Source of the DNA: CAZJBH01 sp964544485
GTDB taxonomy: Bacteria > Patescibacteriota > Minisyncoccia > Portnoybacterales > UBA2143
Reading direction: 5' to 3'
DNA: 9,265 nucleotides
NCBI GenBank assembly: GCA_964544485.1
Contig: CAZJBH010000022.1
Span: 1 to 9,265 of the forward strand
Shown here: one piece after another, positions 1 to 6,214 of the stretch
How the letters are laid out: the number at the start of each line of letters is the position of its first letter
Position numbering within the stretch: position 1 is the first letter of the stretch
Notes under the pieces: generated by a model
Databases searched by the model: none
Told to the model about the DNA's origin: nothing
The model's input: the letters and a program-made list of their open reading frames with translations, nothing else
Made by a program: the position numbers and the translations under genes

Positions 1-1194
1 AGTTATTTGGAACTGAAGGCCGTAAATCGCGTATTTTCCGGCATTGTAGTTTTCTGATTCAGGACCGCGGACTTCAACGATTCCGTCGTCATACCACATA
101 AATTCCGGTCTGATGCGAAGGCCTTTGGCAATATCTATCGGAATGCTGACTCCGTACATTTTGCTTTTGGTGTCAAATGAGGTCTCGTTAAACCTGTTTT
201 TGGTTTTCATTTCTCCATAGATTAAATGCGGAGTGATGAGCCAAAACTTATACGAAAGATCAAACCAGAAACTATAGGTTTCTGCATCATGAATCTTTTC
301 GTTTTCATATCCAGCGGATGAGAATATAGCTGGATAGCTGTAGCCCATAAAACCTCCGGCATTTCCCCAGTTTTGTCCCCAATTGCCTTCTGCGGAAAGA
401 GTCAGTGCTCTAAATCCTGTTTTTATCCCTAGGGATGCGATATAGGTAGTCATGGTGTTTTCGTTGACATTTTCGTATTTGGAATAATAGATTTGGTCAA
501 CGCTTCGCCGCTGCCACATAAGGCTGGGATAAATATTGATATTGGCGAAAGTTAAGGGAGCGCTAATGTCAATCCGGGGGATTTTAGTGGAATATTCCGC
601 TCTCCAAGACCAGGGGCCTCGTTCTCCAACCACATCAGCTATTCCATTCGGATCTACCAGGGCTAATTTTATCTGCGCATTCTTGTTGAGCTTATAGGTA
701 CCCCTTATCTGGGCAAGTCTGCTGGGATAAAGATCTCCGTATCCGGCTCCAATGACATTATAGCTTCCGGATCTGGTTCCGAGCAGCTGGGAAGGATTTA
801 AGGGAGAAAGCGGAGTTGTTGTTTTTCCGGCCATGATCTGAAGCTCTGAACTTATATCCCACCATCCATAAGCATGTCTGAGTTCAACAGCATTGCTTTG
901 GCTCCAGCTTAGATTGCCCCATTTTTGGCCGATGCCGAGTTGAATATACATGCCAACATTATCTTCATTTGTCCAGCGGCCATAGAAGCGGCTGATATTG
1001 GGAAGCTGGATAGCGGTTGCGTTGTATGAGTGATTTCCGTCTCCGAGTCCCCAGTCGCGCGCATTTTCTTTGTCTCTATTGAGATAATAAAAGTCGGTGA
1101 AAATAATGCCGCCGAGTTTTATTTCTGCTTGGGCTGGAAAAATCCATAAAGCCAAAAGGGTTACTGCAAAAAGTCCGATCAGAATTTTTTTCAT
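1..1194 (-). CDS. Outer-membrane porin-like beta-barrel protein, partial at C-terminus
   Basis: An uninterrupted frame of 398 codons runs from an ATG at 1194 off the left edge of the window. Residues 1-23 form a classic signal peptide: MKK, a hydrophobic stretch, then a P-A-Q-A cleavage site before Glu24. The mature part has no further hydrophobic helix and is full of alternating aromatic/polar strands, Gly/Asn/Trp-rich turns and tyrosines, as in outer-membrane barrels. The last visible residues, YGLQFQIT, resemble the terminal strand of porins, which normally ends in Phe, so perhaps only one residue and the stop are missing. The family is most like uncharacterised porins of Desulfobacterota-type gram-negatives (my recollection, not a search). 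Leucine is mostly CTN here but TTA/TTG in the genes to the right, and the lines I counted are 40-52% GC. It diverges from the FtsA-like gene and probably comes from a different genome. Confidence 0.85.
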   Translation of the reverse strand, partial: MKKILIGLFAVTLLALWIFPAQAEIKLGGIIFTDFYYLNRDKENARDWGLGDGNHSYNATAIQLPNISRFYGRWTNEDNVGMYIQLGIGQKWGNLSWSQSNAVELRHAYGWWDISSELQIMAGKTTTPLSPLNPSQLLGTRSGSYNVIGAGYGDLYPSRLAQIRGTYKLNKNAQIKLALVDPNGIADVVGERGPWSWRAEYSTKIPRIDISAPLTFANINIYPSLMWQRRSVDQIYYSKYENVNENTMTTYIASLGIKTGFRALTLSAEGNWGQNWGNAGGFMGYSYPAIFSSAGYENEKIHDAETYSFWFDLSYKFWLITPHLIYGEMKTKNRFNETSFDTKSKMYGVSIPIDIAKGLRIRPEFMWYDDGIVEVRGPESENYNAGKYAIYGLQFQIT

Positions 1195-1201
1195 TGCTTT
1201 T

Positions 1202-1207
1202 CTCCTT
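1202..1207 (-). promoter_or_regulatory. Strong Shine-Dalgarno site of the porin gene
   Basis: On the minus strand AAGGAG lies 7 nt before the ATG at 1194. It fixes the start codon. It also contrasts with the genes to the right, nearly all of which lack such a site. Confidence 0.85.
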
Positions 1208-1306
1208 GTCTGTTTGAAGTTTTGTTTTTGGCTAAATGCCTTTAACTCTTTTTTTTAATCCTCCTTTCTTTTATTTTTAAAAAACAAATCTTATTTGATC
1301 TATAAA

Positions 1307-1335
1307 ATATTAGTTTAAATATCATATTTTGTCAA
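1307..1335 (-). promoter_or_regulatory. Sigma70-type promoter of the porin gene
   Basis: Read on the minus strand, a perfect -35 TTGACA (1335-1330) is followed by a 17-nt spacer and a -10 TAATAT (1312-1307). Transcription should start near 1300, giving a leader of about 105 nt before the porin ATG. Only 4 nt separate this -35 box from the -35 box of the first rightward promoter. Confidence 0.7.
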
Positions 1336-1339
1336 TCTT

Positions 1340-1368
1340 TTGTTTTTATCTTTGTTTTATTGTAAAAT
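1340..1368 (+). promoter_or_regulatory. Upstream tandem promoter P1 of the FtsA-like gene
   Basis: TTGTTT (1340-1345), a 17-nt spacer and TAAAAT (1363-1368) make a plausible sigma70-type promoter. Transcription would start near 1375, giving a leader of about 60 nt. The whole 29-nt box closely resembles the one at 1400-1428, with identical -35, -10 and spacer length. Confidence 0.5.
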
Positions 1369-1399
1369 AAAAAGAGTTGAATATTCCACAGTTCTTAAT

Positions 1400-1428
1400 T
1401 TGTTTTATCTTGTTTTTTAAGGTAAAAT
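1400..1428 (+). promoter_or_regulatory. Downstream tandem promoter P2 of the FtsA-like gene
   Basis: TTGTTT (1400-1405), a 17-nt spacer and TAAAAT (1423-1428). Seven bases separate the -10 box from the ATG at 1436, so the predicted start site falls at or next to the start codon and the message would be leaderless. No Shine-Dalgarno sequence is present, which agrees. Confidence 0.5.
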
Positions 1429-1435
1429 ATATTTA

Positions 1436-2740
1436 ATGGGAGAGAAAAAAAGTTTTCCTCCAAAGATTTTTTTATTCAATAAAAAAGGCAAGTCTGGAAA
1501 TAAGTACTTGTTAGCTTTGGATATTGGTACAGAATTTGTTAAAGCAGTAATTTTAAAAACAGACAAACAAGAAAATTCTCAATTTAAAACCGGTTCAGTA
1601 ATTGGTTTTAGCCAGCAGCGGCAAAAACCGGGAAATATGCTGGCCGGAGCAGTTGCTAATATTCAAGGGGTGGTTGATGTCTGTCAAACAGCTATTACTC
1701 AAGCTTCTAAAATAGCTAAGGTTTTACCTGAAAAAACAGTTATGGGAGTAGCAGGCGAGTTTGTTAAGGGGATTACGGTTAATTTTGCCTATAAGCGAAG
1801 CAAACCAAATAAGGAAATAGATGTTGTTGAATTGCAGAATATTCTTCAAAAAATTCAATGGAAGGCTTTTGATCGGACTCGTTCGCATTTAGCCTGGGAA
1901 ACCGGACGGCCGGAAATTGAGATTAAACCGATTAACTCTTTAATTACTGAAACCAGAATTGATGGTTATCAAATAACTAATCCGATTGGCTTTAGAGGTA
2001 AAGAAATATTTTTTAGTATTTTTAATGTATATGCTCCAATTGTTCATCTTAAAGCTTTAGAAGGAATTGCTGAGCGTTTAAATTTGAATTTGCTTTCAAT
2101 TGTTGCTGAATCATACGCTTTAACCAGAACAGTAGAGATTGATTCAGCCGCAGGCGCTATTTTCATTGATATTGGCGGAGGAACAACTGATATAGCTTTA
2201 GTTCGACAAGGGAAAATAGAAGGAATTAAAAGCTTATCTTTAGCCGGACAGTCATTTACCAAAAGAGTTGGTCAGGGATTTGATTTAAATATAGATTTGG
2301 CGGAAGAGATAAAATTAATGTATGCTAATAAAGGGTTGAGCCGTCAAGCTCATTCTAAGCTGCGCCATCTTTTAGAGCAGGATACTCGCATTTGGCTGGA
2401 TGGGATTGAATTGGTTTTAGAGGAATTTGGACAAAAAGAAGCTTTTCCGGCAAATATTTTTCTTTGCGGAGGCGGAAGCTTGCTGCCTTTGATTAAAAGT
2501 ATTTTAAAAAGAGATTCAACCATTAAAAGATGGAAAGAAAAGTTTTCTTTAGAAACTCCTTTTATGGTAGAATATATTAATCTTGAAAATATTAAGCAGG
2601 TTCAAGATAAAACCGGACAATTAAATACTTCTCAGAGTATTGCTCCTTTGGCTTTGGCTGGCCTTGGCCTGGAAATTATTTCTGAAGAAGAAAAAGTTTT
2701 ATCACCCATTCTAAGGCGAGTTATTAGATTAATGCGTTAA
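1436..2740 (+). CDS. ftsA: FtsA-family actin-fold ATPase (FtsA/PilM-like)
   Basis: This 434-residue protein has the three nucleotide-binding motifs of the actin/Hsp70 fold. Phosphate-1 is LDIGT around Asp29-Thr32, phosphate-2 is IDIGGGTTD at 244-252, and the adenosine motif is CGGGS at 344-348. The NPIG motif at 182-185 and the insert before it are typical of FtsA, as is the length (E. coli FtsA is 420). The last 12 residues, SPILRRVIRLMR, look like an amphipathic basic helix, comparable to the membrane-targeting tail of FtsA. FtsA tethers FtsZ filaments to the inner membrane face; PilM is the related type IV pilus platform protein. No ftsZ and no pilN/pilO are adjacent. Instead a bitopic membrane protein follows 16 nt downstream. 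The family is certain, but division versus pilus or surface role is open. No Shine-Dalgarno precedes the start. Confidence 0.85.
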   Translation: MGEKKSFPPKIFLFNKKGKSGNKYLLALDIGTEFVKAVILKTDKQENSQFKTGSVIGFSQQRQKPGNMLAGAVANIQGVVDVCQTAITQASKIAKVLPEKTVMGVAGEFVKGITVNFAYKRSKPNKEIDVVELQNILQKIQWKAFDRTRSHLAWETGRPEIEIKPINSLITETRIDGYQITNPIGFRGKEIFFSIFNVYAPIVHLKALEGIAERLNLNLLSIVAESYALTRTVEIDSAAGAIFIDIGGGTTDIALVRQGKIEGIKSLSLAGQSFTKRVGQGFDLNIDLAEEIKLMYANKGLSRQAHSKLRHLLEQDTRIWLDGIELVLEEFGQKEAFPANIFLCGGGSLLPLIKSILKRDSTIKRWKEKFSLETPFMVEYINLENIKQVQDKTGQLNTSQSIAPLALAGLGLEIISEEEKVLSPILRRVIRLMR

Positions 2741-2756
2741 TAATTAAAATTTTTAT

Positions 2757-4730
2757 ATGAATATATATTTAAAGCCAGATGAAGAAATTGTTTCGATTGT
2801 GGATAAATTAATTCAATCAGCTGATGAAGAAATTAATTTAATTATTCCATCCGGAGCTCAAATTTGGCAAAGTTCAATTAATTTAAAATTACTTAAAAGA
2901 GAAGCCAATTATTTAAATAAAGAGGTTGTTTTAGTGGTAGCTGATGATTTAGGCGCGGAAATAGCTGAAAAAGCCGGTTTTCAAGTAAAAAGAGAAAAAG
3001 ATTTAGAGATAGAGTTAATGAGTGATGATTCAGAAGAAATTCAGTCAGAAGAAATTCAACAAGATGAAATTCAAGAAAATACTCAAGGAGAAGAGCCAGC
3101 AGAATCAGATTCTATTCCAAAAGAAGAGTCGGAAGATAACGATTCAGAAGCAAATATTAATTATGGAATTAATTATGGCATGTCTCAGCAGCAAGATAGC
3201 GATATTATCGGTAAATTAGTTGAGGAATTAGATTCTCCGGAAAAGGTTAGCAAATTTAAAACATTTCTTTCCAAGAGCAAAAAAGGCGGAAAAATAAATT
3301 TTGCTTCAAATAGGTTTAAAGGAGGTAAAAAAGCAAGGGTTGAAGATAAGAGAATGACTGATATTATTACTCCGAGAAAAGAAGAGCCGATTCTTAAGAA
3401 AAAAAGAAAAAGCTTATTAAAGCGCAAAAAGCAAGTTAAGCCCAAAATTTCAAAACAGTCGGAAAATAAGGAATTTTTTCTTGGCGAAGATACTCAGCCG
3501 CGCTTTAATGAATCAGACATGGATGTTTTAAGACCGCGCCAGGAAAAGGAAAAGGTTAAAAAAAATATTTCTTTTGGCTGGGTGAAAATAGTTATAGGAA
3601 TATTTGTGATTGGTTTAATCGGAGCAGGGATCTGGTTTTATCAAGTAATGCCAAATACTGAAATTAGTTTAAAAGCGACTGAAGAAAAAGTAACCTTTGA
3701 TTTATCAGTAATTGGTTCGGTTAATGCTTCTGAAATTGACCAGGAAGAAAATAAGATTCCTTTGCAAGTTATTGAAATTTCTAAAACCAAAAGCCGTGAA
3801 TTTGAAGCAACCGGAGAAGAACAGTTAAATCAAAAAGCGCGCGGATTTATTACTATTTACAACGAATATAGTTCTGCTCCGCAAACTTTAATGGCAACTA
3901 CCCGTTTTGAATCTCCGGATGGCAAAATCTTTAGAATCCCGGAAAGCGTAACTGTGCCAGGAGCTGAAATTCAAGAAGGCAAGATTATTCCAAGCAGTTT
4001 AAGAGTAGAAGTGGTTGCTGATCAGCCGGGAGCAGAGTATAATATTGGCCCGACTAAATTTACTATTCCTGGTTTTAAAGGAAGTCCTAAATACGCTGGT
4101 TTTTACGGAGAATCAAAAAGCGCTATGAGCGGAGGTTCAACCGAAAAAGTAAAAGTGGTAACTCAGGAAGATATTGATCAGGCAGAAGAAACTTTAATTC
4201 AGGAAATTGATCAAGAAGCCAAGGAAAATTTCCAGGATCAAATACCAGAAGATTTAAAATTAATTGACGGAGCGCAAAAGCAGGAAACAAAAATTCTTTC
4301 AACTATTGAAGCAGGCGCTCAAACAGATAAATTCTTAGTTGAAGTAGAAGGTAAAATTACTGCTTTGTTATACAACCAAGAGGATCTTGAAAAAATAGTT
4401 AGCTTAAACGCAGCTTCAAAAGTTTCTGAAAATAAGATTGTTTTGCCGGATAGCCAGCAGATTAAATGGCTTGAGCCGGAAGTTGATTTAGAAGCCGGAG
4501 AAGTTGTTTTTTCTCTTTACGCAGAAGAAAAGGTAGCTCATCAATTAAATATTCAACAAATTAAAGAAGAACTTTTAGGATTAAGCGAGACTCAAGTTAG
4601 AAAATATTTTGCTGAACAAGATACAATTGCTGAGGCAAGAATTAGTTTTCGTCCTTTTTGGGCTAAAAGCGTTTCAGACAATAAGGAGAAGATTAAGATT
4701 GTAGTGGAGAATTTGCCGAATAAGAAATAG
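2757..4730 (+). CDS. Bitopic membrane protein with baseplate-J-like extracytoplasmic domain
   Basis: This 657-residue protein has clear segments. Residues 1-85 form a small alpha/beta domain of unknown type. About 86-150 is a very acidic linker with short tandem repeats. About 160-270 is strongly Lys/Arg-rich. One transmembrane helix spans roughly 275-296 (GWVKIVIGIFVIGLIGAG). The positive-inside rule puts the N-terminal 270 residues in the cytoplasm and about 360 outside. Around 355-460 the pattern (ARGFITIYNEYS, then a TRFESPDG and an IPGF stretch) resembles the baseplate-J-like fold of phage tail proteins, as often annotated in CPR genomes. No signal peptide, peptidase or sortase motif was seen. 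It follows the FtsA-like gene by 16 nt without a Shine-Dalgarno and is probably co-transcribed and partnered with it. Function unknown; anchoring a surface or envelope structure is my inference. Confidence 0.75.
   Translation: MNIYLKPDEEIVSIVDKLIQSADEEINLIIPSGAQIWQSSINLKLLKREANYLNKEVVLVVADDLGAEIAEKAGFQVKREKDLEIELMSDDSEEIQSEEIQQDEIQENTQGEEPAESDSIPKEESEDNDSEANINYGINYGMSQQQDSDIIGKLVEELDSPEKVSKFKTFLSKSKKGGKINFASNRFKGGKKARVEDKRMTDIITPRKEEPILKKKRKSLLKRKKQVKPKISKQSENKEFFLGEDTQPRFNESDMDVLRPRQEKEKVKKNISFGWVKIVIGIFVIGLIGAGIWFYQVMPNTEISLKATEEKVTFDLSVIGSVNASEIDQEENKIPLQVIEISKTKSREFEATGEEQLNQKARGFITIYNEYSSAPQTLMATTRFESPDGKIFRIPESVTVPGAEIQEGKIIPSSLRVEVVADQPGAEYNIGPTKFTIPGFKGSPKYAGFYGESKSAMSGGSTEKVKVVTQEDIDQAEETLIQEIDQEAKENFQDQIPEDLKLIDGAQKQETKILSTIEAGAQTDKFLVEVEGKITALLYNQEDLEKIVSLNAASKVSENKIVLPDSQQIKWLEPEVDLEAGEVVFSLYAEEKVAHQLNIQQIKEELLGLSETQVRKYFAEQDTIAEARISFRPFWAKSVSDNKEKIKIVVENLPNKK
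3030..3074 (+). repeat. Three 15-bp tandem units in the acidic linker
   Basis: Units TCAGAAGAAATTCAG (3030), TCAGAAGAAATTCAA (3045) and CAAGATGAAATTCAA (3060) encode SEEIQ-SEEIQ-QDEIQ. The first two differ at one base. This in-frame minisatellite could change copy number without breaking the gene. Confidence 0.85.
3156..3179 (+). repeat. Two 12-bp tandem units encoding INYG-INYG
   Basis: ATTAATTATGGA is followed directly by ATTAATTATGGC. The pair lies in frame at the end of the acidic linker of the membrane protein. Confidence 0.8.
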
Positions 4731-4751
4731 AGTTTTTTATATGTTCTTTTT

Positions 4752-5171
4752 ATGAAATCGTATCAAACTAAATCAAGTAAGCTTTCTGGTTCTGATTTTT
4801 ACGAAGTAAATCAAAAAGCTTCAGTTTTATATAAATCAATTAAAAAGAGAACGAAAAGAAGAGCATATATCCGTTCAGCTTATTTTAAAAAAGATAAAAT
4901 TTTTATAGATTTGTTTTGGCAACATCTTTTTGATAAGGTGAATTGGCGCGATAGAGTAAGAAGATTAAAATATTTTCCATGTGCTATTGAATTAATTCGT
5001 TATTCGAATTTTGAGCCAGAATCAAAAGAAAATCCAAATAAAAAAATGGAAATTTTACATCGTTTTGGCGGAATTACTAAAGAAAAAGATATGTTTTTTG
5101 TTCAAGTTAAAGAAAATAAACGAACTGGTCAAAAATTTTTAATTTCAATTTTTCCATTTGGAAAAAAATAA
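4752..5171 (+). CDS. Small basic protein, possibly a BECR-fold (RelE/barnase-like) nuclease
   Basis: This 139-residue, very basic protein has no signal peptide or membrane helix. Residues 1-37 are Lys/Ser-rich. The core begins near KRRAYIRSAYFKK (35-47), followed by a DLFWQHL segment (53-59), an RDRVRRLKYFPCAIELI helix (66-82) and SKENPNK (91-97). Then come ILHRFGGITK (101-110) and two predicted strands, FFVQVKE (115-121) and QKFLISIF (127-134). The His103-Arg104-Phe105 element followed by paired strands and Gly126/Lys128/Ser132 recalls small phage-associated nucleases of the barnase-EndoU-colicin-RelE fold, but this is recollection and I cannot verify it. I recall similar hypothetical proteins recurring in CPR genomes. 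The gene starts 21 nt after the membrane protein and its stop codon abuts a strong hairpin. No antitoxin-like gene is adjacent. Confidence 0.8.
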   Translation: MKSYQTKSSKLSGSDFYEVNQKASVLYKSIKKRTKRRAYIRSAYFKKDKIFIDLFWQHLFDKVNWRDRVRRLKYFPCAIELIRYSNFEPESKENPNKKMEILHRFGGITKEKDMFFVQVKENKRTGQKFLISIFPFGKK

Positions 5172-5219
5172 AAAGACTTTCCGCTAAGTGTGGTTTATAA
5201 ACCACGGCCGAAAGTCTTT
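5172..5219. terminator. Composite 48-nt hairpin after the small basic gene, likely bidirectional terminator
   Basis: Outer arms AAAGACTTTC (5172-5181) and GAAAGTCTTT (5210-5219) match perfectly over 10 bp. Inside sits a perfect 16-nt palindrome, GTGGTTTATAAACCAC (5190-5205). Between them three more pairs (5183-5185 with 5206-5208) can form, leaving one C-C mismatch and an AAGT bulge on one side. On the minus strand the stem is followed by a T-rich run interrupted by one A, a good terminator. On the plus strand it ends only in CTTTATAA, a weak U-tract. It starts one base after the stop codon. Confidence 0.6.
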
Positions 5220-5245
5220 ATAACATAAATATAACCAAACCCTTA

Positions 5246-5260
5246 AACCTTGTCAAGGTT
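5246..5260. repeat. Perfect inverted repeat AACCTTG-T-CAAGGTT
   Basis: Seven-base arms flank a single T. The loop is too short for an RNA hairpin without losing pairs, so a binding site for a dimeric protein is more natural. It lies about 70 nt upstream of the infA -35 box. Confidence 0.5.
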
Positions 5261-5293
5261 CAAATTGTGGATTGTTAATTTAGAAAATCATAA

Positions 5294-5319
5294 CAATTAA
5301 TTCAATTAGAATTAAATTG
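5294..5319. repeat. AT-rich imperfect inverted repeat before the infA promoter
   Basis: CAATTAATTC (5294-5303) and GAATTAAATTG (5309-5319) pair around AATTA with one bulged base. The distal end is 10 nt from the infA -35 box. In such AT-rich DNA it could arise by chance. The rest of 5222-5364 shows no gene. Confidence 0.35.
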
Positions 5320-5329
5320 ATAAATTTTC

Positions 5330-5358
5330 TTGACTAAATTAATTTAATTGTTTAGAAT
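5330..5358 (+). promoter_or_regulatory. Promoter of the infA-rpmJ-ribosomal protein operon
   Basis: TTGACT (5330-5335), a 17-nt spacer and TAGAAT (5353-5358) are close to the sigma70 consensus. The predicted start site, seven bases after the -10 box, is 5365, the G of the infA GTG codon. The operon would therefore begin with a leaderless message. Confidence 0.65.
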
Positions 5359-5364
5359 ACGATT

Positions 5365-5589
5365 GTGAATGAAAAAAAAGATAAAGAGAAAAATATAAAA
5401 GAAGGAGTTGTCATTGAGACATTGCCAAGTTTAAGTTTTAAAATTCGTTTAGATGAAGGAAGAGAAATCTTGGCTCAGTTATCAGGCAAAATGCGATTGC
5501 ATAGAATTCGTGTTTTAGTCGGCGATAAAGTTAAGGTGGAAATGAGTGAATATGATGAAAATCGAGGAAGGATTATTTACCGTAATTAA
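5365..5589 (+). CDS. infA: Translation initiation factor IF-1
   Basis: This 74-residue protein is a complete single OB-fold IF-1, which binds the 30S A site during initiation. The family signatures are visible: EGVVIETLPSLSFKIRL, a GREILAQLSGKMRLHRIRVLVGDKV core and a C-terminal GRIIYRN. The length is close to the usual 72. The GTG start is chosen because an in-frame TAG at 5353 leaves no other good start, and the ATG at 5369 is in a different frame that soon stops. There is no Shine-Dalgarno; the promoter puts the RNA 5' end on the start codon. It opens the ribosomal operon, with rpmJ 93 nt downstream. Confidence 0.95.
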   Translation: MNEKKDKEKNIKEGVVIETLPSLSFKIRLDEGREILAQLSGKMRLHRIRVLVGDKVKVEMSEYDENRGRIIYRN

Positions 5590-5605
5590 TAATTTTTAAT
5601 TCTTT

Positions 5606-5672
5606 AGCAAACAAAGGAATATTTAAAGTATATCCGCCTGATTGGCAGTTTGCTTTTAAGGCGGTTTGTTTG
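5606..5672 (+). promoter_or_regulatory. Possible switching RNA structure between infA and rpmJ
   Basis: Two mutually exclusive foldings are visible. In one, AGCAAAC (5606-5612) pairs with GTTTGCT (5648-5654). In the other, CAAACAAA (5608-5615) pairs with TTTGTTTG (5665-5672), and CCGCC (5634-5638) pairs with GGCGG (5660-5664), whose right arms are contiguous. Base 5673 onward is only 10 nt from the rpmJ start, so either state could affect initiation there. This is an inference from base pairing only. Confidence 0.35.
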
Positions 5673-5682
5673 TATCTATATT

Positions 5683-5799
5683 ATGAAAGTTCGCGCTTCA
5701 GTAAAAAAAATATGCGCTCATTGCAAATTAGTCCGACGAAAAGGCCGGATTTATGTGATATGCAAAAAAAATCCAAGACACAAACAAAGACAAGGATAA
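5683..5799 (+). CDS. rpmJ: 50S ribosomal protein L36 (bL36)
   Basis: A 38-residue frame, MKVRASVKKICAHCK onward, matches L36 over its whole usual length (37-38). Zinc-ribbon ligands Cys11, Cys14, Cys27 and His33 are all present, so this is the zinc-binding form. L36 binds 23S rRNA near the peptidyl-transferase side of the large subunit. The gene lies 93 nt after infA and 12 nt before rpsM, in the usual infA-rpmJ-rpsM order. It is short enough to be missed by length-filtered gene calling. No Shine-Dalgarno precedes it. Confidence 0.95.
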   Translation: MKVRASVKKICAHCKLVRRKGRIYVICKKNPRHKQRQG

Positions 5800-5811
5800 A
5801 TTTAATTAATT

Positions 5812-6201
5812 ATGCCAAGAATCGCTGGAGTTAACATTCCTGAAAACAAAAGAATAGTTATTGCTTTAACCTATATTTACGGAATAGGTATTTCTTTGAG
5901 CAGGAAAATTTTAGAAAAAATTAAGATTGATCCTTCAATAAGAACAAATCAATTAACTAATGACCAGATAAATAAATTAAGAGAAGCAGTTGAACAAGAA
6001 TATCGAGTAGAGGGAGAGTTAAGGCAGGAAAAAATGATGAATATTAAAAGGTTGAAAGATATTGGATGTTATCGCGGATCAAGGCATATTCGGGGCTTGC
6101 CAGCGCGCGGCCAGCGCAGCAAGACAAATAATCGGACAGTGCGCGGAAATGTGCGCAGAACTATGGGCAGCGGCCGGAAAAAAGCAGCTGAAAAAACCTA
6201 A
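5812..6201 (+). CDS. rpsM: 30S ribosomal protein S13 (uS13)
   Basis: This 129-residue protein starts MPRIAGVNIPENKRI and carries the TYIYGIGISLSRKIL helix-hairpin-helix region. The signature GCYRGSRHIRGLPARGQRSKTN near residues 84-105 is followed by the NNRTVRGNVRR tail, and the C-terminus is Lys/Arg-rich. S13 sits in the head of the small subunit and contacts P-site tRNA and bridges to the 50S subunit. The length is near the usual 118-126. It is 12 nt after rpmJ and 13 nt before rpsK. The start has no Shine-Dalgarno, only AT-rich DNA. Confidence 0.97.
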   Translation: MPRIAGVNIPENKRIVIALTYIYGIGISLSRKILEKIKIDPSIRTNQLTNDQINKLREAVEQEYRVEGELRQEKMMNIKRLKDIGCYRGSRHIRGLPARGQRSKTNNRTVRGNVRRTMGSGRKKAAEKT

Positions 6202-6214
6202 ATAAATTTAAATC

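Noticed and set aside
2044..2262. Antisense open frame of 72 codons within the FtsA-like gene
   Set aside because: It lies opposite the conserved phosphate-2 region, has no ribosome binding site and no recognisable product; a shadow of the real gene.
3022..3219. Plus-strand 65-codon frame inside the 657-aa gene
   Set aside because: Its Lys/Gln-rich product results from reading the acidic repeat region in another frame; no initiation signal.
3185..3445. Antisense 86-codon frame opposite the basic linker
   Set aside because: Its Leu/Phe-rich content is the complement of Lys codons and not evidence for a membrane protein.
5369..5400. ATG just inside infA as its start
   Set aside because: It is in a different frame and reaches a stop after about ten codons, while the GTG at 5365 gives the full IF-1.
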